A stretch of DNA of 7,109 nucleotides from Pseudomonadota bacterium (GTDB lineage Bacteria > Pseudomonadota > Alphaproteobacteria > Caulobacterales > Caulobacteraceae). A program made the translations under genes and the position numbers. The notes beneath the pieces are model-generated. The model was not told the DNA's origin. It saw nothing but the letters and a program-made list of their open reading frames with translations, and did no database searches. Below, in pieces: positions 1-5,464 of this stretch. The first letter of the stretch is position 1. Every line of letters begins with the position of its first letter. The stretch is taken from assembly GCA_023436945.1 (NCBI GenBank), contig JAEZHG010000097.1:1-7109 (forward strand), in the 5' to 3' direction.

Positions 1-121
1 CGCCAAGGATCCTAAGAAGTTCGAAAGCCTCAGCCGCCAGCGCGCCAAGCTCCAGAGCGATCTGGAAGCCGCAGAAGCCGCATGGGTCGCTGCCGAAGAA
101 GAACTGGCCGAGGTTAGCTGA
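1..121 (+). CDS. Probable ABC-F family ATP-binding protein, C-terminal end (partial)
   Basis: Only the last 39 codons are present, read from base 2 to the TGA at 119-121; the start lies upstream of the window. The peptide is strongly charged and helical: it begins AKDPKKFESLSRQRAKL and ends in an Ala/Glu-rich stretch with a single Trp, WVAAEEELAEVS. That pattern (KDPxxFExL, then a heptad-like helix with xxxW and EEEL) is what I know from the C-terminal coiled-coil tail of ABC-F proteins (Uup/EttA type), soluble ATPases that act on the ribosome. No Walker or signature motif falls inside the window, so the assignment rests on the tail alone. Its stop overlaps the DUF2164 start by one base, which suggests coupled translation. 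Another protein with a C-terminal coiled coil remains possible. Confidence 0.6.
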   Translation, partial: AKDPKKFESLSRQRAKLQSDLEAAEAAWVAAEEELAEVS

Positions 122-360
122 TGGCGAACAAGCCGCTCCTATCCCCTGAACAACGCGACGAGGCCGCCCACAAAATCCGGGGCTGGCTCCAAGACGAACA
201 GGATGTGGAACTGGGGCGGCTGCCTGCCGAAATGCTGGTCGAGTTCATCGAAGAGCAGATCGGCAAACTCTATTACAATCAGGGGCTTCGTGATGCGGAG
301 ACCCTGATCCGCGCCAAGGTCGAGGATGTCGCCGACGCCCTCTACGGCATGGAACGCTAA
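121..360 (+). CDS. DUF2164 family small protein
   Basis: This 79-residue protein has no signal peptide or membrane segment and is probably cytoplasmic. It is acidic and mostly helical. The recognisable family pattern is an N-terminal helix (LSPEQRDEAAHKIRGWL, residues 7-23), a DEQDVELGRLPAEMLVEFI segment (25-43) and the diagnostic YYNQGLRDA at 51-59. These match DUF2164, a family of about 80 residues with no established function, so it is full length. The ATG at 121 is supported by GAGG at 110-113 with 7 nt spacing, and by the one-base overlap with the upstream stop (TGATG). It is probably co-transcribed with the upstream ABC-F-like gene and is followed almost at once by a terminator. The family call is confident; its role is unknown. 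Confidence 0.88.
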   Translation: MANKPLLSPEQRDEAAHKIRGWLQDEQDVELGRLPAEMLVEFIEEQIGKLYYNQGLRDAETLIRAKVEDVADALYGMER

Positions 361-361
361 G

Positions 362-397
362 AAAAAGGCCGCCCCGTTGGAGCGGCCTTTATTTTTT
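362..397. terminator. Bidirectional intrinsic terminator between convergent genes
   Basis: A perfect 9-bp inverted repeat, AAAGGCCGC (364-372) with GCGGCCTTT (382-390), encloses a 9-nt loop. On the + strand it is followed by a six-T run (392-397). Read on the - strand, the same stem is followed by five Ts (complement of 362-366). The stem sits between the DUF2164 stop (360) and the stop of the convergent lipoprotein gene (401), so one hairpin can end transcription from both sides. Confidence 0.9.
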
Positions 398-400
398 GCC

Positions 401-703
401 TTAGCCGCAGCTGGCCCGGGTGATGACGTCCTTGTCGTCATAGGTGAAGGTCACGCGGTTGGAGCGGTAATCCATCGTCACGGCGCAGGTGCTGCACGCC
501 ACGCGGAAAGTCATTCCCTGTGGGGCCTGTGGCAGGCTGCTGCGCGGCTTGCCGACATAGGACTGCCAGTCCTGAGCCTGACACTGGGTCGGGCCGGAGG
601 TATCGATGATGGTCATATCCTGATCGGTCGCAGCCTTGGGCGCACAGGCGGCCAGAGCGATGAATGACAAGGCAGCCATTGCAGATACAGCTTTAAGGGT
701 CAT
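401..703 (-). CDS. Small I78-like (peptidase inhibitor I78 family) lipoprotein
   Basis: This 100-residue protein has a lipoprotein signal peptide: one Lys near the N-terminus, a hydrophobic core, and a lipobox LAAC with the lipidated Cys at residue 20. The mature domain (about 38-100) has the I78 layout: a Cys (C41), W46xxYVGK, a conserved VTMDYRSNRVTF strand pair (75-86), and a terminal CG (C99). I78 members, typified by the Aspergillus elastase inhibitor, block serine proteases. Inhibition here is inferred from family membership and has not been shown for this protein. An odd feature is C70-x2-C73 directly before VTMDYR, where typical members carry a Pro/Gly loop. The ATG at 703 has AAGG upstream with 7 nt spacing. 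The gene lies 24 nt downstream of a paralogue on the same strand and ends at the bidirectional terminator. It should sit at the periplasmic face of a membrane. Confidence 0.82.
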   Translation of the reverse strand: MTLKAVSAMAALSFIALAACAPKAATDQDMTIIDTSGPTQCQAQDWQSYVGKPRSSLPQAPQGMTFRVACSTCAVTMDYRSNRVTFTYDDKDVITRASCG

Positions 704-727
704 CTTCAGGCCTTTGTATTTACAGGT

Positions 728-1087
728 TTAACCGCACTTCACAGTTTCAATACGGCCGGTGGTCCGGTCATAGAAAATGTTCAAGCGATAGGGGGAGTAG
801 TCTTCCGTTACCGGACAGGTGGTGCAGGCTACACGGCGGTTCACCACATCGACCGGCACGGGGATTTCGCTGCGTTGTCGCCCGACCAGCCACTGCATCT
901 CGCCTGCACGGCACAGGTCGGCATTGGTCTGAGGCATCTGCGTGCCGATAGGTTGGTTCTGTCGCGCTTCCTCAACGATTTGAGGAGCGGTCTGAACGGG
1001 CTGCGACGGCGATGCCGCACAGGCAGACAGGATCAGCGAAAGGCCTAGCGTGCCCGCGCCCAGCGCCCTTCCTCGTCCTGACGCCAA
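728..1087 (-). CDS. I78-like lipoprotein, paralogue of the next gene; probable TTG start
   Basis: With the TTG at 1085-1087 as start the product has 119 residues: a short Arg-containing n-region, a hydrophobic core (GTLGLSLIL) and lipobox LSAC with the lipidated Cys at 23. A Gln/Pro-rich linker (about 24-55) follows, then an I78-like domain with C59, W66LVGR, VACTTCPVTEDY (C88, C91) and a terminal KCG (C118). The Cys spacing nearly matches the downstream paralogue. The reading frame stays open to an ATG at 1183, but that would overlap holC by 139 nt and put 54 residues before the lipid Cys. TTG is the only ATG, GTG or TTG codon between that ATG and the lipobox, and it cuts the holC overlap to 43 nt. 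No good ribosome-binding site precedes it, so the start is uncertain while the domain is not. Protease inhibition is inferred from the family only. Confidence 0.75.
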   Translation of the reverse strand: MASGRGRALGAGTLGLSLILSACAASPSQPVQTAPQIVEEARQNQPIGTQMPQTNADLCRAGEMQWLVGRQRSEIPVPVDVVNRRVACTTCPVTEDYSPYRLNIFYDRTTGRIETVKCG

Positions 1088-1506
1088 TAGGCCAGATCGA
1101 CGTTGGTGTTCATTAGCCCCGCCCAGCGCTTGCGCGCATGGTTGAGCGATTGATCGTTTTGTCCGTCGAAAACTATGAAGCACCGCTCGAAATCCTCCGT
1201 CGACCCCAGTTCTGCATCGTCCACGATGAACAGGGCCTGAGCAGAATTCAAATTCTCTCCGGTAGCGGTGATCAGAATTGGCTGGAGCGCATCATGCTCG
1301 GTGCCAGCCTTGCCATGGGGCAGGAAGCTGGACGCACGATAGGTCCAGAGATGTTCGTCCAGATCATCGATGTCATTGGCATCATTGACCCGAACCAGAG
1401 CGCGCCAGCCCCGCTGGAGAGTTTTCTCCAGCAGGCCCGGCAGCACCTGATCGAGCGTTGAGCTCTCAAGGTGATAGAACCAGACTTCCGTTTTGGTCTC
1501 GGACAT
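1045..1506 (-). CDS. holC: DNA polymerase III chi subunit
   Basis: This 153-residue cytoplasmic protein matches the length and motif order of HolC. It has VWFYHLESSTLDQVLP near the N-terminus (8-23), LLEKTLQRGWRALVRV (25-40), the hallmark LWTYRASSFLPHG (53-65), QPILIT (75-80), and a C-terminal YWRQDEEGRW (140-149). Chi belongs to the clamp-loader complex of the replicative polymerase; in E. coli it links psi to the single-strand-binding protein SSB. The family is established, but partner contacts in this organism are inferred. The ATG at 1506 is preceded by purine-rich AAGGGGGTAGGG. The gene starts 28 nt after the pepA stop on the same strand, a pairing I know from other alphaproteobacteria, so it is probably expressed from the pepA promoter. 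Its 3' end overlaps the likely start of the next lipoprotein gene. Confidence 0.95.
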   Translation of the reverse strand: MSETKTEVWFYHLESSTLDQVLPGLLEKTLQRGWRALVRVNDANDIDDLDEHLWTYRASSFLPHGKAGTEHDALQPILITATGENLNSAQALFIVDDAELGSTEDFERCFIVFDGQNDQSLNHARKRWAGLMNTNVDLAYWRQDEEGRWARAR

Positions 1507-1534
1507 CCGGCCCTACCCCCTTGGTCTTGCAGTC

Positions 1535-3010
1535 TTAGGCTTCGTACTTGTCGGCGACCAGTTGGTCGAGCAGACGCACGCCATAGCCCACGGCACCGTC
1601 CGGCACGGTCGGGTTGGTCGAGCCCTTGGCCCATGCGGTCGAGGCGATGTCGATGTGCGCCCACGGGGTGCCGTTGGTGAAGCGTTGCAGGAACAGAGCC
1701 GCAGTGATCGAGCCACCAGCGCGGCCATTGCCCATGTTCTTCATGTCAGCGATCGGGCTGTCGATGTGGCGGTCGTATTCAGCCGGGATTGGCATGCGCC
1801 AGGTCTTTTCACCGACCTTCGGACCAGCGGCGGCAATGCCTTCGGCCAGTTCGTCGGAGTTGGTGAAGACGCCAGCGTATTCCAGACCCAGCGAAATGAT
1901 GATCGCGCCGGTCAGGGTGGCCAGATCGATCATGAATTTCGGCTTGAAGCGATCTTGGGTGTACCAGAGGGCATCGGCCAGAACGAGGCGGCCTTCGGCG
2001 TCGGTGTTTAGGACTTCGATGGTCTGACCCGACATCGAGGTGACCACGTCACCCGGACGCTGAGCGTTACCATCAGGCATGTTTTCCACGAGGCCCAGAA
2101 CGCCGACAGCGTTCACCTTGGCCTTGCGGCCAGCCAGTGCGTGCATGAGGCCGGCCACGGCAGCAGCGCCGCCCATGTCCCACTTCATTTCTTCCATGCC
2201 CTCGGCGGGCTTGATGCTGATGCCGCCGGTGTCGAAGCAGACGCCCTTACCGACGAAGGCGATCGGCTGTTCGCCTTCCTTGCCGCCGTTCCACTGGATC
2301 ACGGCCAGTTGGCTCTCGCGAACCGAACCTTGGCCAACGCCCAGCAGCGAGCCCATGCCCAGCTTTTCCATTTCGGCTTCGCCAAGGATTTCAACCTTGG
2401 CACCAAGGGCTTCCAGTTCCTTCACGCGACGCGCGAACTCGGCCGGATAGAGAATGTTGGCCGGCTCCGAAACCAGATCGCGCGAGAAGAACACGGCGTC
2501 AGCCACAGCCGACAGCGGGCCAAAGGCGGCTTCGGCAGCGACAGGGTTTTCGGTGATGATACGGACGGTCTTGATGGACGGCTTCTTCTCGTCCTTCAGG
2601 GTCGTGCGGTATTTGTCGAAGCGGTACGAGGCCAGACGCACAGCGAAGGCTGCGCGGGCGGCCTGATCGGCGGTCAGGTGGGTTGCATCGATGCTCAGGG
2701 TCTCCTGACCCGACATCTTCACAGCGGCATAGGCCGATGCGGCATAAGCCTCGACGGCCAGATCATTGAACTTCTCGGCTTCGCCTGCACCGACCAGCAG
2801 CACGGCGTCGGCATCTACGCCCGCCGGTGCCAGAACGTTCAGGTGCGATGCGGATGCGCCGGTGAAGCGGCCCGACGACATGGCCTTGGCCAGTGCGCCC
2901 GAGGCGGCGGCATCAAGACCCGAACCCAGGCCAACCAATTGACGACCTTCCTGAACCATCACAGCGAGAATCTGCGACTTGTCGGCGGAAGCGACGAACT
3001 GAATCTGCAT
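1535..3010 (-). CDS. pepA: Leucyl aminopeptidase (cytosol aminopeptidase, M17 family)
   Basis: This 491-residue cytoplasmic metallopeptidase removes N-terminal residues such as leucine from peptides using two divalent metal ions. The N-terminal regulatory domain covers about 1-165 and the catalytic domain about 175-491. The full M17 ligand set is present: K255 and D260 in GKGVCFDTGG, D278 in MKWDMGG, and D337, E339 and R341 in the NTDAEGRL signature. The spacings equal those of E. coli PepA (K270, D275, D293, D352, E354, R356). The ATG at 3010 is chosen because GGAG lies 7 nt upstream and MQIQFV begins a typical first strand. The frame stays open to 3142, but that extension is Arg/Cys/Pro-rich and looks like untranslated leader. 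It is the first gene of a leftward set followed by holC and two lipoproteins, and is divergent from lptF. E. coli PepA also binds DNA; whether this one does cannot be told here. Confidence 0.97.
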   Translation of the reverse strand: MQIQFVASADKSQILAVMVQEGRQLVGLGSGLDAAASGALAKAMSSGRFTGASASHLNVLAPAGVDADAVLLVGAGEAEKFNDLAVEAYAASAYAAVKMSGQETLSIDATHLTADQAARAAFAVRLASYRFDKYRTTLKDEKKPSIKTVRIITENPVAAEAAFGPLSAVADAVFFSRDLVSEPANILYPAEFARRVKELEALGAKVEILGEAEMEKLGMGSLLGVGQGSVRESQLAVIQWNGGKEGEQPIAFVGKGVCFDTGGISIKPAEGMEEMKWDMGGAAAVAGLMHALAGRKAKVNAVGVLGLVENMPDGNAQRPGDVVTSMSGQTIEVLNTDAEGRLVLADALWYTQDRFKPKFMIDLATLTGAIIISLGLEYAGVFTNSDELAEGIAAAGPKVGEKTWRMPIPAEYDRHIDSPIADMKNMGNGRAGGSITAALFLQRFTNGTPWAHIDIASTAWAKGSTNPTVPDGAVGYGVRLLDQLVADKYEA

Positions 3011-3167
3011 TAAACTTCTCCGGCCGGGGAAATGCTTCCTCGGTGGCGTTTGAATTGGACATGAACGCGCCAGCGGTTTCGCCCGCGCGTTCGGACGTGT
3101 ATTACATGGCCCGCATCGCCCGCGCCTGCAACACAAGCGCAAATTTAAAAGCGTTCATTTTTCCCCT
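3011..3167. promoter_or_regulatory. Divergent intergenic region between pepA and lptF
   Basis: These 157 bases must hold the start signals for both the leftward pepA operon and the rightward lptF operon. For pepA, GGAG lies 7 nt before its ATG, and the - strand reads TGTAATAC over about 3099-3106 as a possible -10; I find no well-spaced -35 for it. For lptF there is an AT-rich patch (AAATTTAAAA, 3141-3150) and a pyrimidine run (3157-3167) up to the ATG, with no Shine-Dalgarno. A short ORF (3061-3171) crosses the region on the + strand. No CtrA pair (TTAA-N7-TTAA) was found. The region's role follows from gene orientation; the individual promoter elements are guesses. Confidence 0.45.
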
Positions 3168-4298
3168 ATGACGATCATCCAGCGCTATCTCTTCCGCCAG
3201 ATTGGCCTGCCTGTATTGGCAGCCCTAGGCGCTCTGGCGGGTATTGGCCTGCTTAGCCAAAGCCTTGAACAGCTTGAAGTCATTGTGGAACGTGGCCAGA
3301 GCGTCTGGATCATGGCGAAGCTGACGCTGCTCGCCCTGCCCCAGCTTGTGGGCGTGATTTTGCCTATTGGTCTTTTTGTCGGCTCGCTGGTCGCCCTGAC
3401 CCGTTTGCAGCGCGAACAGGAGCTGACTGCCGCCTATGCCGCAGGGATGAGTCGTTCCGCCCTGATTAAACCGGCGCTGATGATCGCGGTGATTACGGTC
3501 GTGGCGGGCATCCTGACCACCACCGTGCTTCAGCCGTGGGGCCAGCGCGAGGGCCGTCGCCAGACCTTTGCCATCCGTACCGATCTTGCCGCACTGCTGG
3601 TCGAGGAAGGCCGCTTTGTTCAGGGGCCGGACGGTCTGGCCGTCTATGTCCAGAACATCGAGCAAAACGGCCTGATGCGGAACCTGTTCGTCTATCTGGA
3701 TAACGGCAAGACCGTCACCACCTGGGATGCCGACACCGCCCGCTTTGGCCGCATCGACAATGTTCCGGTCCTGACCATGCAGAACGGCTCGATGCAGCGC
3801 TATTCGGATCAACAGGTGCTGAACTATCTGTCGTTCGACAACTATGCCATCGACCTGACGCCCTATGCCCGTGGTACCGACCAGAGCATTCGATACAAGG
3901 CGTCCGATCTCTGGATGAACAAGTTGTTTGCCCCTGACCAACAGACGTTGGATATGGCCGGAACGCGCGGCGAGCTGGCCGCCGAGGGCCACAGCCGTCT
4001 GTCGTCGCCCCTTTATGCCCTCACCGCCATGGCCTTTGCGCTGGCCGCCATTCTGGGCGGTGCGTTCAGTCGCACGGGCTATACCGCCCGTATCGCCAAG
4101 GCTGCGGGCCTTTTCCTGTTCGTCCGCGTCGTCGGATACGGCCTTGTGGCCGGTGCTGCTTCCATGCCGATTTTGAACCTGTTCCAGTATCTCCTGCCGC
4201 TGGGCGCTGCTGCGCTAGCGCTTCGCCTGCTCTACCGCGCGCTGAAACCCAAGCGCCGTAAGGCCCTGCGCATTACCAAGGCGAGGGCCGCAGCATGA
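3168..4298 (+). CDS. lptF: LPS export ABC transporter permease LptF
   Basis: This 376-residue inner-membrane protein is one of two permease subunits of LptB2FG, which uses ATP hydrolysis by LptB to extract lipopolysaccharide from the inner membrane and pass it to LptC/LptA. Three N-terminal membrane segments (about 11-30, 53-78, 99-121), a periplasmic beta-jellyroll domain (about 122-275) and three C-terminal segments (about 280-300, 311-331, 334-355) give the expected LptF/LptG fold. The cytoplasmic stretch RLQREQELTAAYAAGMS (79-95) is the coupling helix that contacts LptB. Opening with IIQRYLFRQ, and being first of the pair, fit LptF rather than LptG. The Lys/Arg-rich tail (358-373) fits a cytoplasmic C-terminus. 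The ATG at 3168 has no Shine-Dalgarno, so translation may be leaderless or coupled to a short upstream ORF. Its stop overlaps the lptG start (ATGA). lptB is not in the window. Confidence 0.95.
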   Translation: MTIIQRYLFRQIGLPVLAALGALAGIGLLSQSLEQLEVIVERGQSVWIMAKLTLLALPQLVGVILPIGLFVGSLVALTRLQREQELTAAYAAGMSRSALIKPALMIAVITVVAGILTTTVLQPWGQREGRRQTFAIRTDLAALLVEEGRFVQGPDGLAVYVQNIEQNGLMRNLFVYLDNGKTVTTWDADTARFGRIDNVPVLTMQNGSMQRYSDQQVLNYLSFDNYAIDLTPYARGTDQSIRYKASDLWMNKLFAPDQQTLDMAGTRGELAAEGHSRLSSPLYALTAMAFALAAILGGAFSRTGYTARIAKAAGLFLFVRVVGYGLVAGAASMPILNLFQYLLPLGAAALALRLLYRALKPKRRKALRITKARAAA

Positions 4299-5398
4299 AC
4301 CTGCGTCTAGGCCGTATCGAACGCTATGTGTTGGGCCAGCAGCTCAAGTCGCTGGGCGTGGCGCTGGCGATTATCGCCGCACTGGTCATGTTGATCGACT
4401 TTGTCGAGGTCTCGCGCGGGCTCAACTCTGACGGCGAGCTATCGGGCTTCAAGGTTCTGAGCCTCGTCGGCATCAAGTCACCGTCGGTGATCGTGCAGCT
4501 TCTGCCGTTCGTATTCCTGTTTGGCACTCTGGCCGCCTATGTGGGCCTGAACCGCCGCAGCGAACTAATCGCCATGCGTGCAGCGGGCGTTTCGGCATGG
4601 CGCTTCGTGCTTCCGGCAGCAGCCTGTGCCTTTGTGCTGGGCATCGCCTCCGTGACGGTTATCAGTCCGCTGGCTGCCGCAGGTGACGCCATGTGGCAAA
4701 GCGAGCGTGGCCGCATCAACGGCAGGGGCAAGGACGCCGAGGTCGCGGCCCCCGTCTGGCTGCGCGAAGGTGATGACAACCGCCAGATGATCATCCGTGG
4801 CGAGCGCCAGAACCGCTTCAACGGCCAACTGATTGGTGCCAGCTTCTTTATCTATACGACGCAGGACGACGGCACCCGCCGCTTTACCGAGCGGATCGAC
4901 GCCGCCACCGCCACCCTCAATGCCGGTCGCTGGAGCCTGACCGACGCGATTGGCGGTCAAAGCGGCCAGAAGGCTGTGCGCTATGCGACCATGGACCTGC
5001 CGTCCACGCTGGCCAATAAAGAGGCCTTCCAGCAGTTCGAGCGCCCGCAGTCGCTGTCCATCTGGCAACTGCCGCAACAGATCCAGCGCATCGAAAGCGC
5101 GGGCTTTGCCTCGACCGCCTATTACCTGCGCCTGCAGCAACTTCTGGCGACGCCGTTGATGTTTGCAGCCATGTCGATTCTGGCCGCAGCATTCTCATTG
5201 CGTCTGATGCGACTGGGTGATCTGGCGAAGATGGCTGTTTCGGCGGTTGTCCTCGGTTTTGCCTTCTTCTTCGTCAACCAGTTCTCTGCGGCCATGGGCT
5301 CGGCCGAGGTTATCCCGCCCTTCTTTGCGGCATGGTTGCCTCCGGTACTGACGGCCCTCGCCGCGCTGACATTGCTGATTTATACAGAAGACGGCTAA
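4295..5398 (+). CDS. lptG: LPS export ABC transporter permease LptG
   Basis: This 367-residue protein pairs with LptF as the second permease of the LPS extractor LptB2FG. It has the same plan: membrane segments at about 19-38, 62-84 and 104-126, a periplasmic jellyroll domain (about 130-275), then segments at about 283-303, 312-332 and 341-363. LptG traits are the N-terminal IERYVLGQQLKSL, the DFVEVSR at the end of the first segment, and the coupling helix NRRSELIAMRAAGVS (86-100) facing LptB. In the late segments, LQQLLATPLMFAAM (280-293) and FAFFFVNQFSAAMG (322-335) are also typical. The ATG at 4295 overlaps the lptF stop by four bases, with GAGGG seven bases upstream, so the two subunits are likely made in step by translational coupling. 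lptD follows 66 nt downstream in the same direction. Confidence 0.95.
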   Translation: MNLRLGRIERYVLGQQLKSLGVALAIIAALVMLIDFVEVSRGLNSDGELSGFKVLSLVGIKSPSVIVQLLPFVFLFGTLAAYVGLNRRSELIAMRAAGVSAWRFVLPAAACAFVLGIASVTVISPLAAAGDAMWQSERGRINGRGKDAEVAAPVWLREGDDNRQMIIRGERQNRFNGQLIGASFFIYTTQDDGTRRFTERIDAATATLNAGRWSLTDAIGGQSGQKAVRYATMDLPSTLANKEAFQQFERPQSLSIWQLPQQIQRIESAGFASTAYYLRLQQLLATPLMFAAMSILAAAFSLRLMRLGDLAKMAVSAVVLGFAFFFVNQFSAAMGSAEVIPPFFAAWLPPVLTALAALTLLIYTEDG

Positions 5399-5406
5399 TC
5401 CGGCGG

Positions 5407-5423
5407 CTTGCCTTCCCGGCAAG
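5407..5423. other. Small inverted repeat in the lptG-lptD spacer
   Basis: CTTGCC (5407-5412) and GGCAAG (5418-5423) form a perfect 6-bp stem with a 5-nt loop just after the lptG stop. No T-run follows, so it is not a convincing intrinsic terminator. It could be an mRNA processing or stability element between lptG and lptD, or chance. The 66-nt spacer otherwise holds only the lptD ribosome-binding site (GGGAAGA, 5454-5460). Confidence 0.3.
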
Positions 5424-5464
5424 ATAAGCTTTAGCCAGATACCGACTTCACACGGGAAGATTGT

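Noticed and set aside
326..667. Open frame on the + strand opposite the downstream lipoprotein gene
   Set aside because: It runs through the terminator hairpin and has no family resemblance, while the - strand gene has a signal peptide, lipobox and I78-like domain.
2141..3013. Long open frame (290 codons) on the + strand opposite pepA
   Set aside because: It is the antisense shadow of a GC-rich gene with intact M17 motifs; the His/Gly/Arg-rich product has no recognisable domain. Similar shadows oppose lptF, lptG and lptD.
3011..3142. N-terminal extension of PepA to an upstream ATG at 3142
   Set aside because: The extra 44 residues are Arg/Cys/Pro-rich and unlike any M17 N-terminus. The ATG at 3010 has a good ribosome-binding site and gives the usual family length with correct catalytic spacing.
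3141..3159. Possible CtrA binding site near the AT-rich patch upstream of lptF
   Set aside because: TTAA occurs at 3145-3148, but the second half-site at the 7-nt spacing reads CATT, so the TTAA-N7-TTAA pair is absent.
5399..5464. Terminator between lptG and lptD
   Set aside because: The hairpin at 5407-5423 is short and has no T-run, and co-directional lptD follows after 66 nt, so read-through is more likely.
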